From the NCBI RefSeq assembly GCF_002926165.1, contig NZ_MAGP01000075.1, forward strand, positions 41,042-105,041: DNA of 64,000 nucleotides, read 5' to 3'. The notes beneath the pieces were generated by a model. The model searched no databases, was not told the origin of the DNA, and saw only the letters and a list, made by a program, of their open reading frames with translations. The stretch comes from Micromonospora chalcea (GTDB taxonomy: Bacteria; Actinomycetota; Actinomycetes; Mycobacteriales; Micromonosporaceae). Of the stretch, positions 25,395 through 33,685 are shown piece after piece. The first letter of the stretch is position 1. Every line of letters begins with the position of its first letter. A program made the position numbers and the translations under genes.

Positions 25395-27352
25395 CGCCTC
25401 ACCTCGCCAAGCAGAGCCTGGATTTCGGTTTCTAGGGCCATCAACTCAGAGTCGATTTCGTCGAGTGGGCGTGGCGGGTTGTAGACGAAGAAGTGGCGCG
25501 TGAATGGAATCTCGTAGCCAATCTTGGTTTTGCTTTCGTCAATCCAGGCACCGGAGACGTGCGGAAGCACCTCCCGCCTTAGATAAGCGTGTATGTCCTC
25601 GTTCAGCGGCACGTTCTCGTTATCGCGCAGATCCGGGTCCGGCAGTGGGTTGCCCTTGCGGTCGCTCTGCATCTCCCCCTCCGGGTCACTGACGGAGAAC
25701 GCCTCCCACACCGCCTTCTCCACCGCCGCCGGCAGCTTGCCCAGCCCGTTCAGCTTCATCGCGAACTCGGCCCGCGTCGCTGACGACGTACCGATCAGCG
25801 ACTTCACCGCCGTCAGCAGCGATTCGCGCTCGGCGTACCTGAGGACCGCCTTTGCCTCGGCAAGCAGCGCAACCGTCTTCTCCGTGACCTCGAACCGCAG
25901 CCGCAGCGGTCGCTCTACGGTGATCCGCTGGTATCCGAAATCGGTGGTCTTGAAGACCTTCACGTTTGCGTGCTGCGGGTGCTCCGGGTCGTCCGCGATG
26001 GCCAGCGCGTTCACGTACGCCCGGGTCAGGTCGTCGATGTGCTCGTCGGTGAGCATCTTGCGCTTGTCGCCGAGGCTCTTGCGCATCTTCGTCCAGTAGT
26101 CGCGTCCGTCGAGCAAGACGACCTTGCCCTCGCGGGCCGGGTCCTTCCGGTTGGTGAGGATCCAGAAGTAGGTGGAGATGCCGGTGTTGTAGAAGAGCTG
26201 GTCAGGCAGCGCGACGATGCCCTCCAGGAGGTCCTTCTCCAGGATCCAGCGGCGGATCTCCGACTCACCAGATCCGGCACCACCGGTGAAGAGCGGCGAG
26301 CCGTTGAAGACGATCGCCAGCCGGCTGCCGCCGTCATCGGGGCGCTTCATCTTCGAGATCATGTGCTGGAGGAACAGCAGTGAGCCGTCGTTGATCCGTG
26401 GCAGGCCGGCACCGAAGCGGCCGGCGAAGCCCCGGGCGTGCTCGGCCTTGATGAACGTTTCGACCTTCTTCCACTCCACACCGAACGGCGGATTGGCGAG
26501 CATGTAGTCGAAACGCTCATCCTCGTGGCCGTCCTGGCTGAAGGAGTTCCCGAAAGCGATCTTCGTCGGGTCACCGCCCTTGAGCATCATGTCGGAGCGG
26601 CAGATCGCGTACGTCTCGCCGTTGAGTTCCTGCCCGTACACCTCAACGGTGGCGTGGGCGTTGTGCTCCTCGATGTACTCCTGCGCGACGCTGAGCATGC
26701 CGCCGGTGCCGCAGGCCGGGTCGTAGATCTTCCGGACAATGCCGGGGGTCACGAGGTCGTCCTCGTCGGGAGCCAGCAGCAGGTTGACCATCAGCCGGAT
26801 AACCTCGCGCGGCGTGAAGTGCTCACCGGCGGTCTCGTTGCTGATTTCCGAGAAGCGACGGATCAAGTCCTCGAAGACGTAGCCCATCTGGTGGTTGGAC
26901 ACCACGTCCGGGTGTAGATCCACTTCTGCAAACTTCGTGAGCACCTGGTAGAGCAACCCGGCTTCGGCGAGGCGGCTGATCTGGGTATCGAAGCCGTACT
27001 TGTCCAGCACGTCGACCGCACCTGGCGAAAACCCGCCGATATAGGCACGCAGGTTGAGGGCCGCATGGTCCTGGTCGCCGAACGACGTCTTGAAGGACAG
27101 CTTGCTGGTGTTGTAGAACGGCAGCCCGGCTACCCTCCGCAGCACCGGATCCATGTTCTGCACGCCAGCGTCCTTGAGCTGCTGGTGCCGGGCCAGCACC
27201 GCGTCCTTCGTCGGCTCCAGCACGCAGTCCAGCCGTCGCAACACTGTCAACGGCAGGATTACCCGTCCGTACTCGGACTGCTTGTAGTCGCCGCGGAGCA
27301 GGTCGGCCACGGACCAGATGAAGTTGGCCAACTCTTGGTGCTTGGTGCTCAC
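25391..27352 (-). CDS. hsdM: Type I restriction-modification DNA methyltransferase HsdM
   Basis: A 653-residue N6-adenine methyltransferase. The N-terminal HsdM_N region starts STKHQELANFIWSVADLLRG. Motif I is DPACGTGGM (211-219). The catalytic motif IV is NPPF (287-290) in YMLANPPFGVEW. The helical C-terminus carries RHFFVYNPPRPLDEIDSEL. With two HsdM per HsdS it methylates adenines in both half-sites and protects host DNA. The frame is open far upstream but Arg/Cys-rich and non-coding in look, so the GTG giving M-STKHQ with AAAGGAAA upstream is the start. It heads the eight-gene leftward cluster. Confidence 0.95.
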   Translation of the reverse strand: MSTKHQELANFIWSVADLLRGDYKQSEYGRVILPLTVLRRLDCVLEPTKDAVLARHQQLKDAGVQNMDPVLRRVAGLPFYNTSKLSFKTSFGDQDHAALNLRAYIGGFSPGAVDVLDKYGFDTQISRLAEAGLLYQVLTKFAEVDLHPDVVSNHQMGYVFEDLIRRFSEISNETAGEHFTPREVIRLMVNLLLAPDEDDLVTPGIVRKIYDPACGTGGMLSVAQEYIEEHNAHATVEVYGQELNGETYAICRSDMMLKGGDPTKIAFGNSFSQDGHEDERFDYMLANPPFGVEWKKVETFIKAEHARGFAGRFGAGLPRINDGSLLFLQHMISKMKRPDDGGSRLAIVFNGSPLFTGGAGSGESEIRRWILEKDLLEGIVALPDQLFYNTGISTYFWILTNRKDPAREGKVVLLDGRDYWTKMRKSLGDKRKMLTDEHIDDLTRAYVNALAIADDPEHPQHANVKVFKTTDFGYQRITVERPLRLRFEVTEKTVALLAEAKAVLRYAERESLLTAVKSLIGTSSATRAEFAMKLNGLGKLPAAVEKAVWEAFSVSDPEGEMQSDRKGNPLPDPDLRDNENVPLNEDIHAYLRREVLPHVSGAWIDESKTKIGYEIPFTRHFFVYNPPRPLDEIDSELMALETEIQALLGEVRR

Positions 27353-27357
27353 CAGTT

Positions 27358-27363
27358 TCCTTT
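27358..27363 (-). promoter_or_regulatory. Ribosome binding site deciding the hsdM GTG start
   Basis: AAAGGA on the minus strand, five bases before the GTG at 27352. An ATG 17 codons upstream has no such site. The 211 bases between hsdM and the next gene upstream must hold the promoter of the cluster. I see AT-richer patches near 27380-27420 but no confident -10/-35 pair. Confidence 0.6.
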
Positions 27364-27474
27364 CGATTGCCTTAAGACAAGCAGTATCACTGCCGTCCTG
27401 CATCGTTGTAGTCGCCCACTCGGCCGAAACGATCAACCGAGCGTCAGCGTGTCGTCTCAGGCGGAGGATGCACG

Positions 27475-27491
27475 GCGGGCCACCGGCCCGC
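27475..27491 (-). terminator. Short GC hairpin after the HTH-methylase gene
   Basis: GCGGGCC and GGCCCGC form a perfect 7-bp stem around a three-base loop, about 75 bases after the stop of the leftward methylase gene and before hsdM. There is no T-run, which is normal in high-GC actinomycetes. It may separate that gene's transcript from the hsd cluster. Confidence 0.4.
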
Positions 27492-27563
27492 AGGCTTCCG
27501 CATCTGTCACCGAAGCGCCGCCTCCGCGTCGGATATCTGACGAAAGGAATGTCCGCCGGGGAA

Positions 27564-29465
27564 TCATATTGGCCCGTCCGCGGGGCAAACCGCGCCACGG
27601 GCCAGCCCGTCGGCGGTGAGCTGCACCAGTTCCGCCCCGAGCGTCGCCGCCTGCCGCAGTGCCGACTCGAAGGCGTGCAACCGTCGGAACGCCTCCCCGT
27701 ACCGCTCCTGTTCCTCCCGCGACACCCGCCGCACCTGCGCCCGCCGTACGTCGAACCGCAGCGTTCCCGAGAGACTCGACGCCTGCCGCTCATTCGTCGA
27801 CGTCCGAAGTTGGCCCGCAAGGAACCACGAATCCAACGCCGCGGGATTCGGCCGCAGCAGATACAGGTTGCGCCCCAACAGGGCACCCTCCGCCGTCACC
27901 ACCCGCGCGGTGAGCTGCCGCGCGATCATCGGCACCACCACATCCCCGGCGGCCAGGGCGATCTCCTGCCCGAGCCGCCCGTCGTCGCGCCCCGAGGGCT
28001 CACCGCCGCCCAACACGTCCGACACGGTCAGCACCGGCCGACCGTCACCGGCAAGCTCACCGTCATCGCCGGAAGCACCCCGGATCGGCCCGAGGAGCTG
28101 CAACGCGCCGGCCCGGACCAGCTCGCCGACCGTAAGGAACTCTCCCTGGGCTTCGTCGGCCGCGGGCGTGACCTGCGGCATCAACGTCGGTAGGTCGGCG
28201 ACGACGGCGGCGAGGCGCTCGCGTGTGCGTACCAGATGTTCGCCTGTCGCCTCGCCCACGACGGCGGGCTGGCGACGTGCGGGGGTGAGGTCGATCTCCT
28301 CGTCGAGCAGTTCGATGACCGGGACGGCGCGGGCGTAGCCGGGCTCGTCGATCTCGCCGTCGTTGGCGAAGAACCGCCAGGTGTCGAGGATCCGGGTGTG
28401 ATCGCCGGTGGCGGCGTCGATGAGCAGCGTCCGCGCCGGTGGGGGCGCGTCGGCCGGTGGGCGGCGCAGCACCCACAGGTGCAGGGGTACGCCGTGCGGC
28501 GCGGCTGCCCCCGGCGGCAGCGCGATGACGGCGCGCAGCACGCCGCGGCGCAGCAGTTCGGCGCGAATGCGGCGGCCGGGGCGGCGGCCGGCCACGGCGG
28601 GCGGCATCAGGAGTACGGCGTGGCCGCCCGGTCGCAGGTGGGCCAGCGCGTGCTGGACCCAGGCGAGTTCCGGTTCGGTACGTGGGGTGGTGCCGACGAT
28701 CCAGCGCGGGTCGTGGCCGAGTTCCTCGTCGCCCCAGTTGCTGGCGCCGAAGGGCGGGTGGCAGACGACCGCGTCGAACGTGCGTCCGGAGTAGTCGTCG
28801 GCGCGCAGCGAGTCGCCGGTGGTCACCTCGCCCGGTACGTCGCGTAGTGCCAGCCACAGTCCGGCCAGCCGGGCCAGGTCGGGGTCGAGTTCCTGCCCGT
28901 ACGCGGAGGTGCAGCCGGCGCGGACGGCGGCGCGCAGTGTGGCGCCGGTGCCGGCGGCGAGGTCGAGGACGGAGCCGCCGGCTACGGCGGCGAGCCCGGC
29001 CATCAGGTCGGCGATGTCGTCGGGGGTGGCGTGCGGGCGAGCCGGTCCGGGGGCGGAGAAGCGTTGCCAGAGCGCGTCGAAGGCGCCCTGTGGGCCGAGT
29101 TCGTCGGCGAGCGCGTCGATGTCCGGCGCCAGCGCCTTCAGCTGCGGGTCTGCCGGGCGGGTGGGGCGTTGGCCGCGTTGCCGGGTAAGCAGCCGGGCGC
29201 CGACGGCGGCAAGCCCGGCGGCCGGTGAGGGACCGGCTGCGACGAGGTGCCGCCAGAGCCGGTCGGCAGTGGCGAGTTCCGGGAGTTTGCCCTGGGCGTG
29301 CAGCCAGCGCTCGACCTGGGCGAGGTCGAACTCGGGACTGGTGGCGCTGCCGCCGACCGGCTCGGGGAAGTCCCCGTGCCGTTTGCGCCAGTTGCTGACG
29401 GCGGCCCGGCCGACACCGGCGAGCCGGGCGATCTCCGCTGCGGTGATTGTCGGTGTCTCCTGCAC
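27564..29465 (-). CDS. N6-adenine DNA methylase with N-terminal helix-turn-helix
   Basis: A 633-residue protein. Residues about 8-50 form a helix-turn-helix (TAAEIARLAGVGRAAVSNWRKRH) resembling AlpA/MerR-like modules. A methylase domain follows with motif I LDLAAGTGATLRAA, YGQELDPDLARLAG, and motif IV in VVCHPPFGASNWGDEEL. The C-terminal third (about 430-600) looks like a specificity-like module with a FLTVGELVRAG start. The catalytic motif reads HPPF where the family has NPPF/Y. Asn to His could weaken methylation, so the protein may be a DNA-binding regulator or altered enzyme. Related genes are widespread, apparently orphan, in actinomycetes. The GTG start has no ribosome site and may be leaderless. 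Confidence 0.8.
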   Translation of the reverse strand: MQETPTITAAEIARLAGVGRAAVSNWRKRHGDFPEPVGGSATSPEFDLAQVERWLHAQGKLPELATADRLWRHLVAAGPSPAAGLAAVGARLLTRQRGQRPTRPADPQLKALAPDIDALADELGPQGAFDALWQRFSAPGPARPHATPDDIADLMAGLAAVAGGSVLDLAAGTGATLRAAVRAGCTSAYGQELDPDLARLAGLWLALRDVPGEVTTGDSLRADDYSGRTFDAVVCHPPFGASNWGDEELGHDPRWIVGTTPRTEPELAWVQHALAHLRPGGHAVLLMPPAVAGRRPGRRIRAELLRRGVLRAVIALPPGAAAPHGVPLHLWVLRRPPADAPPPARTLLIDAATGDHTRILDTWRFFANDGEIDEPGYARAVPVIELLDEEIDLTPARRQPAVVGEATGEHLVRTRERLAAVVADLPTLMPQVTPAADEAQGEFLTVGELVRAGALQLLGPIRGASGDDGELAGDGRPVLTVSDVLGGGEPSGRDDGRLGQEIALAAGDVVVPMIARQLTARVVTAEGALLGRNLYLLRPNPAALDSWFLAGQLRTSTNERQASSLSGTLRFDVRRAQVRRVSREEQERYGEAFRRLHAFESALRQAATLGAELVQLTADGLARGAVCPADGPI

Positions 29466-29484
29466 GTTCGGAGTGTGTCACACC

Positions 29485-29508
29485 TGTCAAGCATGATGCT
29501 TGTTGACA
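29485..29508. promoter_or_regulatory. Palindromic operator-like site between divergent genes
   Basis: TGTCAA and TTGACA flank a perfect AAGCATGATGCTT palindrome. The right TTGACA could serve as the -35 box of the rightward lipoprotein gene, so a bound dimer would block it. The methylase on the other side starts only 20 bases away and carries a helix-turn-helix, so autoregulation is conceivable. A nine-base repeat, CGTTCACAG, occurs twice just downstream (29510 and 29543). Confidence 0.45.
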
Positions 29509-29564
29509 GCGTTCACAGATGATGCTCTCATTGACGCCGCCACGTTCACAGCAGGAGGAAAACA

Positions 29565-30137
29565 ATGCGCAAGACCACCACGCTCGCCCTGATCGCCGGT
29601 GCCCTCGTCGCCCTGGGCTGCGGTGCCGGCACCACCGACGACACCACCGGCAGCAAGGCGGAGACCGGCACCGAGGCGGCCGCCGGCGACACCGACGGCG
29701 GCAAGGCCGACACGGGCAAGAGCGACGACAAGCCGAAGACCGCGAAGATCGGCCACCCGGCCCGTGACGGCAAGTTCGAGTTCACCGTCAAGTCCGCGAA
29801 GTGCGGCGTCAGCAAGGTCGGCTCGTCGACGTTCGGCGCCAAGGCGCAGGGCCAGTTCTGCCTGGTCACGCTCAACGTGAAGAACATCGGCAAGGAATCG
29901 CAGATGTTTGACGGCAGCAGCCAGAAGGCGTACGCCGCAAACGGCACCGAGTACTCCGCCGACGGTTCGGCCGCCATCTACGCCAACAAGAACGCGGAGA
30001 CGTTCCTCAACGACATCAACCCCGGCAACCAGGTCACCGGCGTGGTCGTCTTCGACATCCCGAAGGACGTCAAGCTCGCCAAGCTTGAGCTGCACGACTC
30101 GCCGTTCTCCGGCGGCGTGACCGTCTCCCTGAGCTGA
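29565..30137 (+). CDS. DUF4352-like secreted lipoprotein
   Basis: A 190-residue exported protein. The first 19 residues are a signal peptide (MRKTTTLALIAGALVALGC) ending at a lipobox-like cysteine. A low-complexity Thr/Gly/Asp/Lys linker (about 20-60) leads to an immunoglobulin-like DUF4352 domain (about 62-190), recognisable by FCLVTLNVKNIGKESQMF, then INPGNQVTGVVVFDIPK and AKLELHDSPFSGG. Two cysteines (near 83 and 105) could form a disulfide. The role is unknown. Such domains are common on surface lipoproteins and anti-sigma-linked proteins. GGAGGAAAAC precedes the ATG. A hairpin follows. Confidence 0.85.
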   Translation: MRKTTTLALIAGALVALGCGAGTTDDTTGSKAETGTEAAAGDTDGGKADTGKSDDKPKTAKIGHPARDGKFEFTVKSAKCGVSKVGSSTFGAKAQGQFCLVTLNVKNIGKESQMFDGSSQKAYAANGTEYSADGSAAIYANKNAETFLNDINPGNQVTGVVVFDIPKDVKLAKLELHDSPFSGGVTVSLS

Positions 30138-30145
30138 CCTGACCA

Positions 30146-30187
30146 GCGCCGGCCAGGGCGGGATCCGCGAACCCCGCCCCCCGGCGC
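30146..30187 (+). terminator. Two-step GC hairpin terminator after the lipoprotein gene
   Basis: GCGCCGG pairs with CCGGCGC and, inside it, GGGCGGG pairs with CCCGCCC around an eight-base loop, interrupted only by a small internal loop. The 14 base pairs begin nine bases after the stop codon. No T-run, as usual in this type of genome. Confidence 0.6.
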
Positions 30188-30228
30188 CACTCCGCCGCCA
30201 GCCCGATTCTCTACGCGAGGAGATCGAC

Positions 30229-31914
30229 ATGCGCAGTGCGAACAAGCCGGACGACGGCCGCGACCGCCAGTCGCCGCCCGGCACCTACCCGACGACTGTC
30301 TACCGGCTCACCGTTCCGGCCACGGACGACGGCCTATGCGCCGCGCTCAACCTGGACTACCTGCGGCGGCACGGCTTCGAGCCCGCCCCGCACCGGGTCC
30401 TCGACGCACCGGCGCTGCTGGTGCACGGCAGCGCGCCCCGCGACCGGGCCGAGTGGTGCGGTGTCCTGTCAGGCCTGGTCGGCACCGACGTGACCATCGG
30501 CTACAGCAGCGGCGGCGGCGCCCTGCTGCTGGCGGTGGACGACCGGGCATACGCCCTGACCTTCGGCACCCTGGGCCGTTTCATGATCGAGCTGGAGAAG
30601 ACAGACCCGACGTTCGGTGTCTCCTTCGCCGTGCGGACGCTTCACCCCAGCGGGATCCGCCAGGTTCGCCGCCGGGTGGTGGGTGCCAGCGGCCGGGTGG
30701 ACCGGAGCCTGGTTCCGGGCGGCCAGCCCATCTGGAGGTACGGCATCGACAAGTGGGGGGAGATCGTCGGCCAGGTGTCCGGCCGCGTCGACAACCCGAA
30801 CCTGACTGCGTGCCAGGGTGCGGGCGCTGCGGTGAGGGTCGAGGGCAGCGACGCGCTGCGCATCCCTCTCGGCGTCTCCCCCGAGCGGCTGCTCGCCGAT
30901 CTGCGGGAGATCGACCGGGTGTGCCGGCAGGAGTCGCCGCTCGCCGACCTGGAGTTCATCGAGCAGATCCGGCCGCTGCGCCCCAACGACTCCCGGCACC
31001 CGGCGCTGATCGAGGTTCTCGACCGGCGGCTGGGCCTGCCCGACCCTCCGGATCTCGGCATCGCGGTGCCGGGCAGCCTGGTGGCCGACGTCGAGCACGT
31101 CGCTTCGTACCGGGTTCGCGTGCCCCGATCCGGGCGAGGCCCGATCCTGACCACGGACCTGGACCTGTCGGCCATCCTGTCGCACACCGTCCACGCCCTC
31201 GACGGTGACCGGTGGCCCGGGCTGCGCAATGGCACGCTGACGCTCTACGCCGACGCCGCCGGTACCGAGGAGATGGCATCGACGCCGGTGTCCCGGTGGA
31301 TCACCGCCGAGGTCGCCGTCGGCGGCAGCCACATGCTGCTGCACGAGGGCCGGTGGTACGAGATCGGCGACCGCCACCGCGAGTTCCTGCGCCAGGAGGT
31401 GGCTCGCATCCTGAACCGGCCGCCCAGCGTCGTGTTGCCGCCGTGGACGAAGGAGCTGGCGAACGAGGACTGCTACAACCGCGAGGCAGCAAAGAAGCGT
31501 CCGGGCCTGGTGCTGCTGGACAAGAAGCTCCTCCGCACCGGGCAGCACCCGCATGGCATCGAGGCGTGCGACCTGCTCGGGCCGAACGGTGAGCTGATCC
31601 ACGTCAAACGGGCGTCGGGCAGCTCGCCGCTCAGTCACCTCTTCGCGCAGGGTGTCACGTCGTTCGACGCGTTGCGCTACGACAACCAGGCGCGTAACCG
31701 GTTCCGCGACCTGGTGCGCGCGCAGCCGGGCGGGCCGGACCTGCCCGAGGACTTCCGCCCGCGCACGGTGGTCTATGCCATCGCTTTGAGTGCCGGCCGC
31801 ACCGTCACCGTGGACTCGCTGTTCACATTCGCGCAGGTCGCGCTCTACCAGGCGGTGAAGACGCTGCGCACGGAGGGCGTCGACGTCGAGGTCGTCGCCA
31901 TCCCACCCGCCTGA
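30229..31914 (+). CDS. DUF6119/TIGR04141 sporadically distributed protein
   Basis: A 561-residue protein of the TIGR04141/DUF6119 group. The evidence is the C-terminal half: NEDCYNREAAKKRPGLVLLD, KKLLRTGQHPHGIEACDLLG, then LIHVKRASGSSPLSHLFAQG and SFDALRYDNQARNRFRDLV. Upstream it has the ALTFGTLGRFMIEL and FAVRTLHPSGIRQ segments. The family is sporadic in bacteria and tends to lie in mobile or defence regions. Its activity is unknown. HVK near the conserved end could be part of a nuclease-like site, but that is inference. GAGGAG lies close to the ATG. It flanks the restriction cluster and may mark the island's right edge. Confidence 0.85.
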   Translation: MRSANKPDDGRDRQSPPGTYPTTVYRLTVPATDDGLCAALNLDYLRRHGFEPAPHRVLDAPALLVHGSAPRDRAEWCGVLSGLVGTDVTIGYSSGGGALLLAVDDRAYALTFGTLGRFMIELEKTDPTFGVSFAVRTLHPSGIRQVRRRVVGASGRVDRSLVPGGQPIWRYGIDKWGEIVGQVSGRVDNPNLTACQGAGAAVRVEGSDALRIPLGVSPERLLADLREIDRVCRQESPLADLEFIEQIRPLRPNDSRHPALIEVLDRRLGLPDPPDLGIAVPGSLVADVEHVASYRVRVPRSGRGPILTTDLDLSAILSHTVHALDGDRWPGLRNGTLTLYADAAGTEEMASTPVSRWITAEVAVGGSHMLLHEGRWYEIGDRHREFLRQEVARILNRPPSVVLPPWTKELANEDCYNREAAKKRPGLVLLDKKLLRTGQHPHGIEACDLLGPNGELIHVKRASGSSPLSHLFAQGVTSFDALRYDNQARNRFRDLVRAQPGGPDLPEDFRPRTVVYAIALSAGRTVTVDSLFTFAQVALYQAVKTLRTEGVDVEVVAIPPA

Positions 31915-32011
31915 CCGGCACCCCTTCCGGATCCGACCGCCCGGCGGACCGCACGCCCGCCGGACGGTCACCCCTGCCTGCCGCCGTGCCATCGACCACC
32001 CAGGAGGAACG

Positions 32012-32443
32012 ATGCGACCGGACGAGTTCCGCCACGCCCTGAGCCTGCTCCCCGCTCCCCTGCACCAGCGCGCCCTTCCGCTTCGCCAGTGCGTCTTCCA
32101 CACCGCGTGCCCGCCGTGCCGGCGCGTCGGCGACGCGGTCACACTCGCGCTCGCCGCGGCTCACTACGGCCGGCTCACCTCGGCCGGGCAACTCCTCGAC
32201 AACGCCGTCCGGCTCGCCGAGGAACACGGCACCATCCGTCCCCCGCAACCCGATCCGGCGCGCGGCCCAGATCGGCCCGTCCCGTGGACGGCCGTCTCCG
32301 CGCCCGTCGTCGCCGTACGCGGCGTCAGACCGAAGCGCCGCGCCGGCGGCAGCGGCTACGCGACCGGGCGGTGGACCCGCCGGGTCACCAGTCGCGGGCC
32401 CAGTCCGGCGGCGGTACGACGGCGAGCTGCGGCTCCCCGCTGA
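32012..32443 (+). CDS. Small uncharacterised protein
   Basis: A possible gene of 143 residues. The N-terminal 75 residues look coded (FRHALSLLPAPLHQRALPLRQ, then CVFHTACPPCRRVGDAVTLALAAAHYGRL), including a CxxC. The remainder is Arg/Pro/Ala-rich and overlaps the convergent neighbour's end by 59 bases, so the true protein may be shorter through a frameshift. A consensus CAGGAGGAACG before the ATG supports translation. I recognise no family. Confidence 0.5.
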   Translation: MRPDEFRHALSLLPAPLHQRALPLRQCVFHTACPPCRRVGDAVTLALAAAHYGRLTSAGQLLDNAVRLAEEHGTIRPPQPDPARGPDRPVPWTAVSAPVVAVRGVRPKRRAGGSGYATGRWTRRVTSRGPSPAAVRRRAAAPR

Positions 32444-32852
32444 TCGGTTCGAGCGCGTGCACGATCCGCAGGTCCCCGTCGGCGGCGGCATCGGAGTCGG
32501 TCAGCACCCGGCCGCTGCTGCCGCCGACGCTCACCAGCACCCACCAGTCGGGGTGGATGCCGCCGTCGTCGACGAGCGCCCGTACGCCGAACTCGCGGGC
32601 GAAGGTGACCGCGAGATCACGCTCGCCGTGGTCGGTGGCGGCGGCCAGTTCGGTATCGCCGGTGAGGATCCAGCCGAAGCCCTCGCCCCCGTCGGGCGGG
32701 ATGAGCATCGCCACCGGCCGGGGATCGTCGACGGCCCGTTCCTCGACCCGACCGACGTACACGCTCTCCGGCGCCACGCCGTACTCCGTCAGCAGGAACC
32801 GGCGGAGGGCGTCCGCCGGCAGCTCGGCCTCGAAGTGGATCCAATATCGCAC
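32385..32852 (-). CDS. Uncharacterised acidic protein
   Basis: A soluble 155-residue protein of unknown family. It begins RYWIHFEAELPADALRRFLLTEYG and contains GFGWILTGDTELAAATDHGERD and IHPDWWVLVSVGG, a mixed alpha/beta pattern. The GTG start after GAGAGGGG was chosen because upstream codons lack coding character. No signal peptide. Neighbours are unrelated, and it is divergent from the methyltransferase gene. Confidence 0.65.
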   Translation of the reverse strand: MRYWIHFEAELPADALRRFLLTEYGVAPESVYVGRVEERAVDDPRPVAMLIPPDGGEGFGWILTGDTELAAATDHGERDLAVTFAREFGVRALVDDGGIHPDWWVLVSVGGSSGRVLTDSDAAADGDLRIVHALEPISGEPQLAVVPPPDWARDW

Positions 32853-32931
32853 CCCTGCCCCTCTCCGAAGCCGAGCCCGATCCGCCACAGTGTCTTGCCT
32901 CGGCGGCCCGCCGGGGAGTTGGCTGTCGGGT

Positions 32932-33663
32932 ATGGCCCGCATCGCGTACCACGACGCGGACGCCGAGGCGTTCGCCGCGACCCGGCACCTCACCGACGAC
33001 GGTCTCACGGCCTGGCGGGCCGCCGTCGCCCGGCATCTCACCCCGCGCTCCGGGATGCGACTGCTCGACCTGGGTGCCGGGACGGGTAGCTGGGCACGCG
33101 CGTTCACCGACTGGTTTCCCGGCGTCGAGGTGGTCGCCGTCGAGCCGTCGGCGGCGATGCGCGCCCGCTGTGTGTTCGCGCCACTCGTCGCAGGCGACGC
33201 CGGGCACCTCCCTCTGGCCGGCGGCAGTGTCGACGGCGCCTGGCTGTCCACGGTCATCCACCACGTGCCCGACCTGGCCGCGACGGCACGCGAGCTGCGC
33301 CGGGTGCTGCGTCCCGGTGCCCCGGTGCTCATCCGGTCCGCGTTCGCCGGTAGGCACGAGGCGATCACGCTGTTCGACTACTTCCCGGAGGCGGTCCGCG
33401 TGCTGGACACGTACCCGAGCATCGCCGACGTCGGGGCCGCCTTCGCCGCCGCCGGCTTCGCCACCGCGGCGGTCGAGGCGGTCCCGCAGGTCACCGCACC
33501 CTCGCTGCGGGAGGCGGCGGCCGGCCTGCGCCGGGAGGCGCACACGCCGCTTCAGCTCATCACCGATGCGGAGTACGCCGCCGGCATCCAGCGGCTACGC
33601 GAGGCAGCAAGGACGGTCGACAGCCCGGTCGTCGACGCCCTCGATCTGCTCGTGCTGCGCTGA
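32932..33663 (+). CDS. Class I SAM-dependent methyltransferase
   Basis: A 243-residue methyltransferase. Motif I is LLDLGAGTGSWAR (about 44-56), the following strand is VEVVAVEPSAAMR, and the post-I region LVAGDAGHLPLAGGSVDGAW with WLSTVIHHV matches Methyltransf_11. The substrate is unknown and the C-terminal 90 residues are helical. A longer open frame upstream is a shadow of the opposite-strand gene, so I start at the ATG giving MARIAYHDADAEAF. Confidence 0.85.
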   Translation: MARIAYHDADAEAFAATRHLTDDGLTAWRAAVARHLTPRSGMRLLDLGAGTGSWARAFTDWFPGVEVVAVEPSAAMRARCVFAPLVAGDAGHLPLAGGSVDGAWLSTVIHHVPDLAATARELRRVLRPGAPVLIRSAFAGRHEAITLFDYFPEAVRVLDTYPSIADVGAAFAAAGFATAAVEAVPQVTAPSLREAAAGLRREAHTPLQLITDAEYAAGIQRLREAARTVDSPVVDALDLLVLR

Positions 33664-33673
33664 AACACGCGGT

Positions 33674-33679
33674 TAGGGT
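33674..33679 (+). promoter_or_regulatory. -10 element for a probably leaderless arginase-like gene
   Basis: TAGGGT lies six bases before the ATG at 33686, with no Shine-Dalgarno sequence between, so transcription would begin at or next to the start codon. The same layout recurs at 50762 and 52764. Confidence 0.4.
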
Positions 33680-33685
33680 GGGGCG

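Noticed and set aside
27353..27886. N-terminal extension of hsdM by up to 178 codons
   Set aside because: The extra part is Arg/Cys/Gly-rich and overlaps the end of the methylase gene. The GTG at 27352 has a ribosome site and matches HsdM starts.
14469..29465. BREX or DISARM assignment for the restriction cluster
   Set aside because: No PglZ, BrxC/PglY, BrxA/B or DISARM helicase-methylase set is present. The core is an ordinary type I RM system with added genes.
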